From Bacteroidota bacterium (GTDB lineage Bacteria > Bacteroidota > Bacteroidia > Chitinophagales > Chitinophagaceae): 64,000 nt of DNA. The position numbers were made by a program, and so were the translations under genes. The notes under the pieces are model-generated. The model saw only the letters and a program-made list of their open reading frames with translations. It was not told the DNA's origin and made no database searches. The stretch lies in NCBI GenBank assembly GCA_018266615.1, contig JAFEAB010000089.1:1-64000 (forward strand), written 5' to 3'. This document shows positions 1 through 8,784 of the stretch, piece by piece. Each line of letters opens with the position of its first letter. The first letter of the stretch is position 1.

Positions 1-534
1 TACTTTCTGGCTTCCGAAAGCCGCCACAAAGAATCTGCGATAAGCGGTGTCTGATTTCACTTTTGCCACAATGTTATCGAGGGTTTCACCCATTTCATTG
101 GGGGCTGTCATGGGATTTAGAGGCTGTACTTCGAGGTGGTTCACCCCGCCATCCCAATGCATTTCTTTTTTCCATGCCAGGTTAAAAAGACCTGGTGCGT
201 TGCGGGTGGTTAAGGTGTTTGCTACACCATGGCTTAGATCATGATCGAAGGTGGCAAAGGCTGCAAATTGCTGATGGCAGCTGGCACAACTCACCTGGCC
301 GTCTTTACTTAGGTTTCCATCATAAAACAAACGCTTTCCCAGCATAAAACCTTCCACGGTGAGGGGATTATTATCAAACACATTCTTTTCGGGTTGGGGC
401 CATCCTTTAGGAATTTCCAGTTTCATAGGCCGGGGTTTGAAGGGGCCCTTTCCTTCATTTTTTTCTGCACCGGTTAAGGCAATTCCAAAAATGAAGATCA
501 CCGAAATAATAATGGATGCAGTAATCGATTTCAT
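1..534 (-). CDS. Di-heme cytochrome c peroxidase / MauG-MbnH family (partial, C-terminus outside window)
   Basis: Only the first 178 codons are inside the window; the gene runs off the left edge. The reading frame opens with a signal-peptide-like stretch (about residues 1-23) for export to the periplasm. It contains one CxxCH haem-attachment motif (CASCH) followed by text typical of the N-terminal domain of bacterial di-heme peroxidases. The second haem motif would lie outside the window. The ATG overlaps the stop of the MbnP-like gene upstream in an ATGA arrangement, so the two are probably translationally coupled. In the MbnH/MbnP family pairing a di-heme enzyme oxidises a tryptophan of its partner, so MbnH-like activity is a reasonable inference here. 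Ordinary H2O2-reducing peroxidase activity is the alternative. Confidence 0.85.
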   Translation of the reverse strand, partial: MKSITASIIISVIFIFGIALTGAEKNEGKGPFKPRPMKLEIPKGWPQPEKNVFDNNPLTVEGFMLGKRLFYDGNLSKDGQVSCASCHQQFAAFATFDHDLSHGVANTLTTRNAPGLFNLAWKKEMHWDGGVNHLEVQPLNPMTAPNEMGETLDNIVAKVKSDTAYRRFFVAAFGSQKV

Positions 535-1250
535 TTTGGTACACTCACATTACGAATACTAAACAAGCCCTGAAAATTATCTGCAATTTTATTGGCAAGG
601 GAACCCATTACCATACACATGGGGTCATTAGCAATTTTAAACTCATTTTTCCCCTTCCAAATTTTATCAAGGTCAACCTTCAATTGAATTTCGGTAATTG
701 CCCCCTTCACAATTTCAAACGGAGCATCAAACCGGATCCGCCGGGTAACGTTTAAGGGGCCTTTGAAGCCGCCAATATGCCATTCAATCCGGTTTAGATC
801 GGCCGTAGATTGGGGAGAATTCCCTTCCAGTTTAAACATGATATAGCCCGTATTCCATGTCCAAAACATATCATTCATCGGATCGAGTGGGCCATCCTGT
901 GCTCCACTCACATTCCGGATACTATCCACTCCCAAAAGAAAGGAAAATTGATTGTATTTTCCGGGTTGTAAACTGAGGTCGATTTTGTTTTCTTCCAAAG
1001 CGGCATTTACTAACAGATATTCATCAATGAGTTGATCGCCCAAAATCCATTGACCGGCATAAAATTTCAGTTTGTTAATGGTGTAATTTTCTCCAAATCC
1101 ATTGTGATAGGAAGAATCGCGAAGCTGGATGGGTTTGCCATTGGCTTCAAGGCTAAATACAAGCCGCAGGGTTCCTTCGTTTTGTGCCCACCCCCAAGCA
1201 GGAGATAAAAGAAGGATAAAAATTAAATATAAATTTGTTCTACGCATCAT
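531..1250 (-). CDS. MbnP-like copper-binding periplasmic protein
   Basis: The protein resembles the MbnP family, found beside MbnH-type di-heme enzymes in methanobactin-associated and many Bacteroidota loci. Supporting text is the MFWTWNTGYIMFKLEG segment in the middle and the IEWHIGG segment after it. The reading frame is open from 1307, but I place the start at ATG 1250 (or the adjacent ATG 1247). That gives a clean signal peptide (RRTNLYLIFILLLSPAWGWAQ) and only a short overlap with arfB, whereas the longer form begins with a basic, non-secretory stretch. The mature protein of roughly 220 residues is rich in aromatic residues. Family members bind copper after tryptophan is oxidised to kynurenine. 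Whether this protein does so is inferred from family and from its neighbour. Confidence 0.8.
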   Translation of the reverse strand: MMRRTNLYLIFILLLSPAWGWAQNEGTLRLVFSLEANGKPIQLRDSSYHNGFGENYTINKLKFYAGQWILGDQLIDEYLLVNAALEENKIDLSLQPGKYNQFSFLLGVDSIRNVSGAQDGPLDPMNDMFWTWNTGYIMFKLEGNSPQSTADLNRIEWHIGGFKGPLNVTRRIRFDAPFEIVKGAITEIQLKVDLDKIWKGKNEFKIANDPMCMVMGSLANKIADNFQGLFSIRNVSVPK

Positions 1251-1644
1251 TACCTGAAATTTTCTTTCGCCCTGTTTTAATTTCCGCATTCCTCTTTTTA
1301 GACGCAATCCTTTTTTCTTTAGAAGCTACAGAGGGTTTTGTTGCTTTTCTTTTCCTGGGAACAACCAGAGATTGCTTAACCGCTTCATTTATTTTCCGGA
1401 TTACATTTTCTTTGTTTTCCAGTTGCGTCCTTTTTTCGGAACTTCGGATAGCGAGGATACCGGAAGCATTTACCCGGTTTTTTAGTTTTCCAATTATTCT
1501 TGATTTTTCTTCATCGGAAAACAACCTACTTTTCGAAATATCCCAAAGGCCTTCCACCAGGGTTTCCACCTTATTCACGTTTTGTCCGCCCTTTCCGCCA
1601 CTTCGGGCTGTTTTAAACCGGATTTCCCTGGTTACGTTGGGCAT
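1240..1644 (-). CDS. arfB: Alternative ribosome-rescue factor ArfB (peptidyl-tRNA hydrolase)
   Basis: Small release-factor-like hydrolase of 134 residues. It carries the GGQ catalytic motif in the context SGGKGGQNVNK (residues about 15-25), which hydrolyses peptidyl-tRNA on stalled ribosomes. The C-terminal third is strongly basic (many Lys/Arg, from about residue 95), matching the ArfB tail that enters the empty mRNA channel. It lacks the stop-codon-recognition domain of RF1/RF2, as expected for the family. ATG at 1644. The stop overlaps the start of the MbnP-like gene, though no functional link with the copper/haem pair is apparent. Confidence 0.92.
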   Translation of the reverse strand: MPNVTREIRFKTARSGGKGGQNVNKVETLVEGLWDISKSRLFSDEEKSRIIGKLKNRVNASGILAIRSSEKRTQLENKENVIRKINEAVKQSLVVPRKRKATKPSVASKEKRIASKKRNAEIKTGRKKISGNDA

Positions 1645-1774
1645 AACCCAAAAATACTTAGAAATGAAGGCAAAACGGGCCTATATTATATATGATTATG
1701 GTTAATATTTCGGTAGTAGGGAAAAAATGCACATTTTTGCATGAAACCGGAGTGTAATATAAACGGCGGCTATT

Positions 1775-2533
1775 ATGGGTAAATCTATTTATCAATCATT
1801 TTGGGAACGAAAGCATCAGCAGAAAAAATCCTTTGCTGTACTCATAGATCCCGATAAGGTAAATGCCCATAGTCTGAAGGATGTTGTTTCACTTGCACTG
1901 GATGCATCGGTGGATTATTTCTTTATTGGTGGCAGCCTGGTTGTTTCTCATTTTTTGGATGAGGCGGTAAAACAGGTAAAGCAGGAATGTGATATCCCGG
2001 TAATTCTTTTTCCCGGAAGCCCTTCCCAGATCAGCCAATATGCAGATGCCCTGCTATACCTTTCCTTAATCAGTGGCCGCAATCCCGAGTTACTAATTGG
2101 CCAACATGTAATATCGGCACCGGCAGTAAAGAAAAGCAGATTGGAAATTATGCCAACCGGCTATATGGTTATTGATGGGGGAGCGCCTACTACGGTTTCA
2201 TATATCAGCAATGCAAGCCCTATACCTTCCGATAAAAATGAAATTGCAGTTTGCACCGCTATGGCAGGAGAAATGCTTGGGATGAAACTAATTTATATGG
2301 ACGCCGGAAGCGGAGCACGTAAACCGATTACCGAAAATATGATTTCGGAGGTGGCCGGCAGCATTGAAGTACCTCTGATTGTAGGAGGTGGAATTACAGA
2401 TCCTGAAAAGGCATACCTAAATTGTAAATCGGGGGCCGATGTAATTGTAATTGGAAATGCCATTGAAAAAGACCCTTCCCTTATCCGGGAAATGTCGGCA
2501 GCCATTCATGCATCCTCGGTTAGAGTTCCCTGA
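1775..2533 (+). CDS. Geranylgeranylglyceryl/heptaprenylglyceryl phosphate synthase (GGGPS/PcrB family)
   Basis: TIM-barrel prenyltransferase of 252 residues that joins a polyprenyl diphosphate to sn-glycerol-1-phosphate with an ether bond. Family motifs visible are AVLIDPDK near the N-terminus, YFFIGGSL, ILFPGSPSQIS, YMDAGSGA and the phosphate-binding PLIVGGGIT followed by ADVIVIGNAIE. It resembles the bacterial group of GGGPS known from Bacteroidota rather than Firmicutes PcrB. The product lipid cannot be read from sequence. The gene stands alone on the plus strand and converges on the LytTR regulator with only 2 bases between the stops. Confidence 0.9.
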   Translation: MGKSIYQSFWERKHQQKKSFAVLIDPDKVNAHSLKDVVSLALDASVDYFFIGGSLVVSHFLDEAVKQVKQECDIPVILFPGSPSQISQYADALLYLSLISGRNPELLIGQHVISAPAVKKSRLEIMPTGYMVIDGGAPTTVSYISNASPIPSDKNEIAVCTAMAGEMLGMKLIYMDAGSGARKPITENMISEVAGSIEVPLIVGGGITDPEKAYLNCKSGADVIVIGNAIEKDPSLIREMSAAIHASSVRVP

Positions 2534-2535
2534 AA

Positions 2536-3264
2536 TTAAAGACTCATCATTTCCTTAAACTTAACAGCCTGCCTGCGGCTGACTTCCACTTTCTCGCCCC
2601 CTTTTAAATCCAATAACAGGCCTCCATTAAAATAAGGTTCCACTTTTTCAATCATTCTCAGATTTACGATATGCTTTCTGTTGGCTCTGAAGAAGATCCT
2701 TTCATCCAGCCTGTCTTCGAGGGCATTTAATGATTTTAAGATGAGTGGTTTATGCGTACCGAAAAATACCTTGGCATAGTTTCCAACACTTTCAAAAAGG
2801 CGAACTTCGGAAAGCTTAACAAACCAGCATCTTTCCCCGTCTTTTACAAACACTTGGTCATTTTCGCTCAGCATGGTTCGGTTGAGGTTTGCCAGCGCTG
2901 CCATTTCCTTTTCTTCTGCCTGCTGTAATTTATGTAAGGCATCTGCCAGTCGTTTGGGTTCAACCGGCTTCATCAGGTAATCGAGTGCATTTACTTCAAA
3001 TGCTTTCAGGGCAAATTCATCGTAGGCGGTTGTGAAGATCACCCGTGGAGCTTTTTCCAGTTCTGTCAGCATATCGAAGCCGGTTTTTCCCGGCATTTGG
3101 ATGTCCAGGAAAATCAGATCAGGGTTCAGGCTTTCAATTTTTTCCAAACCTTCATTTGCATTGGCCGCTTCCCCAATTATTTCCACTGAGGGAAAATCCT
3201 GTAATAATTTTTTTAATTCATTACGGGCAAGGCGTTCATCGTCTATGATAAGGGCTTTAGGCAT
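2536..3264 (-). CDS. LytTR-family response regulator
   Basis: Two-domain transcription regulator of 242 residues. The N-terminal receiver domain (about 1-120) has the acidic pocket DDE at 8-10, the phospho-acceptor Asp54 in LIFLDIQMPG, and the conserved Thr/Lys positions (FTTAYDEFALKAF, DYLMKP). The C-terminal LytTR DNA-binding domain (about 140-242) ends in RRQAVKFKE. It lies 11 bases downstream of a membrane histidine kinase on the same strand, forming a typical LytS/LytR-type pair. Target genes cannot be predicted from the sequence. Confidence 0.93.
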   Translation of the reverse strand: MPKALIIDDERLARNELKKLLQDFPSVEIIGEAANANEGLEKIESLNPDLIFLDIQMPGKTGFDMLTELEKAPRVIFTTAYDEFALKAFEVNALDYLMKPVEPKRLADALHKLQQAEEKEMAALANLNRTMLSENDQVFVKDGERCWFVKLSEVRLFESVGNYAKVFFGTHKPLILKSLNALEDRLDERIFFRANRKHIVNLRMIEKVEPYFNGGLLLDLKGGEKVEVSRRQAVKFKEMMSL

Positions 3265-3275
3265 AATATTATTTT

Positions 3276-4328
3276 TTAAGGATTTAAAACAGGAATGGTG
3301 ATTATGGTTTCTACCATTCCCGCCGGAGTTTCATTTATTTTAAAACCGGCTTTTCCCTGAAATAGCAGGTTTAACCGTTCGTGTGTACTTCTGATTCCGA
3401 ATCCGTTTTCATTTTCGGGATTATAACCATTAAGCTTACCCGAATTTCGTACCACGAGTTCGTGGGTATTCTGGTGGAGGGTTGATTGGATTTCTATTAC
3501 TCCTCCGGATATCTGCTTGCTGATGCCATGTTTGATTGCATTTTCAACCAGCGTTTGAAGCATCATGGGCGGAACGGGAAGGTATAGTGTGTCTTCTTCA
3601 ATTTCCATTTTTACGGATAGCCTTTCTTCAAATCTCATTTGTTCTAATGCAAGGTAATCTTTCACGATATTCAGTTCCCTTTCCAGGGGTACGGTCTCCA
3701 ATTTTTCAGTCTGCATACTGCTTCGCAGGATGTTACTCAGTTCGGTAATGGCTTTTCTTGCCCTTTGCGGATTTTCATCTACCAGGGCGCGAATACTGTT
3801 TAGAGCATTAAATATGAAATGAGGGTTAATGTGTGATTTAATGGTTTGCAGTTCCAGCGATTTCACCATCGATTCGAGTCGGATTGTATCAAGTTTTTGT
3901 TTTCGCCCCGTTTCAACATAGTGGTACATAAAGTAAATCATATTCCACACCAGGATCAGCCACATGGCATTGAAGCTACCCAGGAAGATCCGCTCGCTGC
4001 GCGTAAATTTTTCGAGCCGCTCGGGGTTATATCCTATCAGGTAATCAAAAAACTCTGCTGCAATTCCAAAGATGAAGGCATAAACAATGGTTAGTATTAA
4101 AAGAAAAATAATTTGCCTGCTGATGGATTTATCCAGCACCTTCATCTTGTGGATGCTGTTTCGCATGATATGGGTGATTAGTACACCGATCAGGCAGGAG
4201 GTGATCAGGCTGAAATAATATTTGGAGGTAGGGGTCCCAAATGTGTTTACAAAAAAGATGCTTATGGCGATATTAACCAGCCACCCTAAAATCTGGCACC
4301 ACCAGTATATAGATATTTTCTTCAGCAT
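3276..4328 (-). CDS. Membrane sensor histidine kinase (LytS/YehU type, His_kinase family)
   Basis: About 350 residues. Four hydrophobic segments fill the N-terminal 140 residues, followed by the His_kinase box INPHFIFNALNSIR with the phospho-accepting His, and an ATPase N-box (PPMMLQTLVENAIKHGI). There is no large periplasmic sensing domain, so the stimulus is probably sensed in the membrane. The frame extends to a TTG at 4337, but I prefer the ATG at 4328, which starts MLKKISIYWW. It is cotranscribed with the LytTR regulator that follows, its probable partner. Confidence 0.92.
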   Translation of the reverse strand: MLKKISIYWWCQILGWLVNIAISIFFVNTFGTPTSKYYFSLITSCLIGVLITHIMRNSIHKMKVLDKSISRQIIFLLILTIVYAFIFGIAAEFFDYLIGYNPERLEKFTRSERIFLGSFNAMWLILVWNMIYFMYHYVETGRKQKLDTIRLESMVKSLELQTIKSHINPHFIFNALNSIRALVDENPQRARKAITELSNILRSSMQTEKLETVPLERELNIVKDYLALEQMRFEERLSVKMEIEEDTLYLPVPPMMLQTLVENAIKHGISKQISGGVIEIQSTLHQNTHELVVRNSGKLNGYNPENENGFGIRSTHERLNLLFQGKAGFKINETPAGMVETIITIPVLNP

Positions 4329-4484
4329 ACCATACAAATCTAACCGGTAAGCTAAAGCAAAAAAAGCAGCTTTATATCAAAGGTAAAAATTGGGTATAAA
4401 AGGCGGGATTAGACCGGAAGCGCTATTCCGGCAAATCCTAAATTTTTTGGGAAAATGATTTAGTTTTACGGAACAGAAATTGCC

Positions 4485-5519
4485 ATGCCGAATCCTCATT
4501 TAGATCCAAACCATTCCGGCTCAAACGCCGCAGATCTGGCTTTTGAGAATAGCATCCGACCTGCTCAAATTGCCGATTTTACAGGGCAACCACGCCTAAT
4601 AGAAAACCTGAATGTATTTATTAAGGCCGCAAAAATGAGAGGGGAGGCCTTAGATCATATTCTCTTTCATGGCCCTCCCGGATTGGGTAAAACAACCCTT
4701 AGCCGGATTGTTGCCAATGAAATGGGTGTGCACATCAGAGAATCCTCGGGGCCGGTTATTGAAAAGCCTGGCGATCTGGCTGGCTTGTTAACCGGGCTGG
4801 AACCCAATGATGTGTTATTTATAGATGAAATTCACCGGCTTAGCACGGTAGTGGAAGAGTACCTCTATGCTGCCATGGAAGATTACCGGTTGGATATTAT
4901 GATTGATTCGGGCCCCAGTGCACGGAGTATCCAGATTAATCTCAATCCCTTTACCCTGGTGGGGGCTACTACCCGCAGCGGGCTGCTTACAGCGCCATTA
5001 CTTTCGCGTTTCGGCATTAAATCGAGGTTGGAGTATTATGAAGCTGAAACCCTCCAACATATTATTCTCCGAAGCGCTGGAATTTTGAATACCCGGATTA
5101 CTTCCGATGCAGCGAAAGAAATTTCGGGCAGGAGCAGGGGTACCCCCCGTATTGCCAATGGATTATTGCGCAGGGTGCGTGATTTTGCCCAGGTGTTGGG
5201 GAATGGAGTGATTGATTTGGGGATTACCCAGCACGCGCTGAAGGCATTAAATGTAGATCAACACGGGCTGGAAGAAATGGATAACCGGATACTTTCCGTT
5301 ATCATCGATAAGTTTAAAGGCGGCCCGGTAGGGATCAATACCATTGCCACTGCCGTGAGCGAGGAACCGGGAACCATTGAGGAGGTTTATGAGCCCTTTC
5401 TCATCCAGGAGGGATTTTTACAACGGACAGCAAGGGGAAGAGAAGCTACCGCTAAAGCCTATACGCATTTGGGTAAAAAGCAGCAGCGCCCCACACAAAC
5501 CGGTGATTTGTTTGAATAA
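4485..5519 (+). CDS. ruvB: Holliday junction branch-migration ATPase RuvB
   Basis: AAA+ motor of 344 residues that drives branch migration of Holliday junctions with RuvA. Walker A GPPGLGKT is at residues 63-70 and Walker B LFIDEIH at 111-117. The sensor motif GATTRSG and the arginine-finger/winged-helix C-terminal region ([14 protein letters not shown]) are present. Length is normal for RuvB. ATG at 4485. RuvC is encoded about 54 kb away in the same window and RuvA is not seen, so the ruv genes are dispersed, as is usual in this phylum. A shared hairpin separates it from the convergent response regulator. Confidence 0.97.
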   Translation: MPNPHLDPNHSGSNAADLAFENSIRPAQIADFTGQPRLIENLNVFIKAAKMRGEALDHILFHGPPGLGKTTLSRIVANEMGVHIRESSGPVIEKPGDLAGLLTGLEPNDVLFIDEIHRLSTVVEEYLYAAMEDYRLDIMIDSGPSARSIQINLNPFTLVGATTRSGLLTAPLLSRFGIKSRLEYYEAETLQHIILRSAGILNTRITSDAAKEISGRSRGTPRIANGLLRRVRDFAQVLGNGVIDLGITQHALKALNVDQHGLEEMDNRILSVIIDKFKGGPVGINTIATAVSEEPGTIEEVYEPFLIQEGFLQRTARGREATAKAYTHLGKKQQRPTQTGDLFE

Positions 5520-5554
5520 ATGAATTTATATACTGTCCGGGGTCGCCTACCTCC

Positions 5555-5590
5555 GGAAAATAAAAAGGCCCCTCTGGAGGAGGGGCTGTA
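5555..5590 (-). terminator. Intrinsic terminator for the OmpR-type regulator (minus strand)
   Basis: The inverted repeat GCCCCTC (5568-5574) / GAGGGGC (5580-5586) has a 5-base loop. Read on the minus strand it is followed by TTTTTATTTT, a good intrinsic terminator 20 bases after the regulator's stop. The plus-strand side lacks a T-run, so it terminates ruvB less well. Confidence 0.75.
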
Positions 5591-5607
5591 TAATTTGAAA
5601 CCTTAAT

Positions 5608-6303
5608 TTAATCCTGAACCACTAAACGGAATCCGTTTCCGTGGATATTTACAATCTCAAGTTTATCATCTTCTTTCAGGTATTTGCGCAATTTAGCAAT
5701 GTACACATCCATGCTGCGGCCATTAAAATAGGTGTCACTGCCCCAGATGCGCTTTAATGCCGCTTCGCGGGGAAGTAAGTCGTTTTTATATTCAGCCAGC
5801 ATTTTCAGGAGTTCATTTTCTTTAGGAGAGAGCGTTTGTACTTTACCGTTAACGGATAGTTCGCGGAGGCGGGGGTTAAAGTGATAGCTGCCTAAATCGA
5901 ACTCGGCATTTACTTCATCCCGATGCAGCTCTTCATTTCTTTTAAGGATGGCTTTTATTTTGTGAAGCAATACCTCGCTGTCAAATGGTTTGGTGATATA
6001 ATCATCTGCTCCCAGTTTATAGCCCTGGATGATATCATCCTTCATGGTTTTGGCACTGATAAAAAATAAAGGCACATCGGGGTTAATATCCCGGATCTCT
6101 TCGGCCAAAGTAAAGCCATCCACATTTGGCATCATTACATCCAGGAGGCAGATATCAAATTTCTCGCGCTGAAAAGCAGCCAGTCCCAAACGACCGTCTC
6201 TTTCGAGAACCACCTCATAATCGTTTAATTCGAGATAATTCTTTAACACCATGCCCAGGTTTGTATCGTCTTCGCAAAGGAGGATCTTGGGTTTTGCGTC
6301 CAT
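5608..6303 (-). CDS. OmpR/PhoB-family response regulator (orphan in window)
   Basis: The protein has 231 residues. Its receiver domain (1-120) has acidic residues E11-D12-D13, phospho-acceptor Asp55 in CLLDVMMPNVDG, and the conserved Lys in DYITKPFDSEVLL. It is followed by a winged-helix transactivation domain (about 130-231) with LSPKENELLKML and the recognition region RSMDVYIAKLRKYL. No histidine kinase is adjacent. It is similar in layout to RprY-type regulators of Bacteroidota, but I would not name it on sequence alone. Confidence 0.93.
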   Translation of the reverse strand: MDAKPKILLCEDDTNLGMVLKNYLELNDYEVVLERDGRLGLAAFQREKFDICLLDVMMPNVDGFTLAEEIRDINPDVPLFFISAKTMKDDIIQGYKLGADDYITKPFDSEVLLHKIKAILKRNEELHRDEVNAEFDLGSYHFNPRLRELSVNGKVQTLSPKENELLKMLAEYKNDLLPREAALKRIWGSDTYFNGRSMDVYIAKLRKYLKEDDKLEIVNIHGNGFRLVVQD

Positions 6304-6650
6304 ATTAACTGTTTATTTTTTTTAAAAATATAAAAAACAAAAACTGTTTTGCGAATGTAAAACTAAATTTTCTGTTAATAGATGTCATTATTTGAAAAGG
6401 ATCACTGAATTATGTATTTGATAAAACCTTCTTGTTTTCCGGTATCCTCAATTGGGCAGTTGAAATTATGAATTGTTATATTTCAGGTTCGTGGAATTGT
6501 ATTTCCCAATCTTTTTGATGCCCGGTGAATTATTTTTTATTGGAATCTTTTGATTTTCATATCCGGAAAACCGCCACCCGGAAACGGAATCAAATAAAAA
6601 GCCGCCCCCTTCGGAGCGGCTCTTTTCCAGTAAGATCATTATTGTCCGGT
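6304..6650. other. Intergenic region, 347 bases
   Basis: AT-rich spacer between the OmpR-type regulator and the M16 gene pair, both on the minus strand. It should hold the regulator's promoter, although I find no clear TTG-N20-TAnnTTTG match. At its left end is the terminator of the M16 operon. No credible coding sequence or RNA gene was seen. Confidence 0.5.
6590..6621 (-). terminator. Intrinsic terminator after the M16 peptidase pair
   Basis: The inverted repeat AGCCGC (6600-6605) / GCGGCT (6616-6621) is followed on the minus strand by TTTTTATTTG. It lies 30 bases past the stop of the downstream M16 gene. Confidence 0.75.
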
Positions 6651-8762
6651 TTATTTAAAATCGGCATCTGTAACACCGGTATTTGTTTTTACGTTCGAAT
6701 AGATCAGGGTGAATTCTTGTCCGCCCACATTTCGGGTTACCTCCATAGGGAACATTACGTTACCCACTTTCTGGTAATTTTTAAACTCAGTGCTAACCGA
6801 AACTTCCTGTTCTCCCTGTTTCTCCGTTGTTTCAGATTGTAGCAGTAAGCCGGTTTTGATAGAGTAATCTTCCATCCTGGTTTTCCCGCTTGCCGGTACA
6901 ACCTGTAAACGGTAGGTGGCATCATCGCCTACCTTACCGGTTCCTTTGTATTCGATTTTATAATCGGGGCTTAGGTAATAAACCTGGGGAATAACGGCCT
7001 TATCATCTCCAGCCTCCTTGATTTCTTCTTCGCTCATATCTACTTTTTGGGGCCCCTGTTGCTGGTATCCTTTCGTTCCATCAAAGGATTGTTTCATAAT
7101 GGTCATGGCGCCCATTTTGAGTTCAACCAGGTGTTTGTTGGGGGCCAGAATTTTTTCTGTGCCGGTAAAAGATTGCCCCATCATTTCCATACTCAGATCG
7201 GCAGAGAAGCTGGTTACTTTTAACGCTTCTTCTTTTCCGCCTATTGCTTTCAGGTAGTCATTAACGATAGTGAATGCGGAAACTTTATCGGTGGTCATGG
7301 CAGTTTCCTTGTTATCCACAGACTTCGGTTTTTCAATTACGGGTTCTGCATACTTGTCGAATTTTTTAATGGCATAACCGTAACGAAGCAGGTTGGGGCC
7401 GATTTTAGATTCGTTGCCAACAATTACAATTCGGGACCTGTCGGTTGACATGAAGTTCTTTGAAACCCGTACTACATCTTGCTTGGTAACGGCATTTATT
7501 TTTTGCAGGTAGGTACGGTAAAAATCCTTGGGCAGGTTGTTGATGAGGATATTGGCTGCATAGGTAGCGGTAATAGAAGGATCCTCCATGCGAAGGGCAA
7601 AGGTTCCATTATATTTTGCCTTGGCATTTTTCAATTCTTCCTCAGAGATATTTCCATTCCGCATATTGTTTATTTCTACGAGCATTTCGCCCATAGCGCT
7701 ATCTACTTTTTCTGTTCGCACTGCGGCATTGGTCGAAAACATGCTTTGAAAGCGGCCACTTCCAATACTGGAATAGGAGCCATAAGTAAATCCGTGCTTT
7801 TCGCGAAGGTTCATAAATAACTTGCTGTCGGCACCACCGCCCAGAATTTGGTTCGCAAGTAAGCCCGCATGGTAATCGGGTCCGTTCATGGGGTTATTAA
7901 TCAGATTACCAACCCGCACCTCACCCTGTACAGCCGTGGGAAGGTCAACAAAATCAATTTCAGTTTTTGCGGGGTTATTCATATCGGTAATGGAAGGGAG
8001 TGTAAGTTTTACTCCGGTCCATTTTCCAAAGGTCTTTTCTGCAATTGCTTTTGCCTGTTCAGGTGTAATATCCCCTACAAAAGTAAGGTAGGCACGCGAT
8101 GGGGTAATACCCGCTTTGTAGGCTGCTTTTACATCATCCAGCGTTAATCCTTTTATGGATTCCTCTGTTTCGAATTCGCCCATGGCGGTATGTTTCCCGT
8201 AATTAAGAGCCCGGTTAACCCGGTCGGCAATGGCCGGGGCGCTTTTATCGGAAGCTTTTAGTCCGGTTAAAGTCTGCGATTTAATTTTTTCGAAAGATTC
8301 TTCCGGGAAAACAGGATTCATCAAGGCATCTGCCATTAAGGAAAAGGCCTTATTAAAATAACGGGTAAGCGCAGAAGCTGAACCTCCTGATGAGTGTACA
8401 CTTACATCTGCACCAATAATATCCACGGCTTCATCAAATTTAGCCTTTGACATATTTTTAGTTCCCTCACCCAGCATGGCTCCCATAATACTGTTAACAC
8501 CTGCTTTATTTCCTTCTAAAACCGGCCCGCGGTCAATACTTAATATGGCGTGAACCTTGGGTACTTTGTGGTTTTCCACCACGAGTATGGTGATACCATT
8601 TGGCATTTTATAGATTACCGGATCTTTAAGATGGATAATGGGTGCCGGCCCGGGAGCAGGCTGTTTAGAACGGTCAACTTTATTTTGCGCAAAAGACGGT
8701 GCAACCATCATTACACCCAGCGCTATGATCAGAATTTTTTTCATCTTGAAAAGTTTTAGCAT
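6651..8762 (-). CDS. M16-family peptidase-like protein, inactive subunit, with C-terminal LolA-like domain
   Basis: Secreted protein of 703 residues (signal peptide ending near PSFAQ; the internal ATG at 8744, MKKILIIALG, is an equally good start). Residues about 45-470 form the two M16 lobes of a pitrilysin-like fold. The HxxEH zinc motif is missing: the equivalent region reads GVNSIMGAMLGEGTKNMS. The second lobe keeps the GSYSSIGSGRF region of the family. Residues about 490-703 are an added beta-rich domain (ADLSMEMMGQSFTGTEK, YYLSPDYKIEY) resembling LolA/outer-membrane lipoprotein-sorting folds. It lies 22 bases downstream of an M16 gene that keeps the zinc motif. By analogy with heterodimeric M16B enzymes, this is the non-catalytic partner. 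Confidence 0.88.
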   Translation of the reverse strand: MLKLFKMKKILIIALGVMMVAPSFAQNKVDRSKQPAPGPAPIIHLKDPVIYKMPNGITILVVENHKVPKVHAILSIDRGPVLEGNKAGVNSIMGAMLGEGTKNMSKAKFDEAVDIIGADVSVHSSGGSASALTRYFNKAFSLMADALMNPVFPEESFEKIKSQTLTGLKASDKSAPAIADRVNRALNYGKHTAMGEFETEESIKGLTLDDVKAAYKAGITPSRAYLTFVGDITPEQAKAIAEKTFGKWTGVKLTLPSITDMNNPAKTEIDFVDLPTAVQGEVRVGNLINNPMNGPDYHAGLLANQILGGGADSKLFMNLREKHGFTYGSYSSIGSGRFQSMFSTNAAVRTEKVDSAMGEMLVEINNMRNGNISEEELKNAKAKYNGTFALRMEDPSITATYAANILINNLPKDFYRTYLQKINAVTKQDVVRVSKNFMSTDRSRIVIVGNESKIGPNLLRYGYAIKKFDKYAEPVIEKPKSVDNKETAMTTDKVSAFTIVNDYLKAIGGKEEALKVTSFSADLSMEMMGQSFTGTEKILAPNKHLVELKMGAMTIMKQSFDGTKGYQQQGPQKVDMSEEEIKEAGDDKAVIPQVYYLSPDYKIEYKGTGKVGDDATYRLQVVPASGKTRMEDYSIKTGLLLQSETTEKQGEQEVSVSTEFKNYQKVGNVMFPMEVTRNVGGQEFTLIYSNVKTNTGVTDADFK

Positions 8763-8784
8763 TTAGCGAATGATAATTGCCTGG

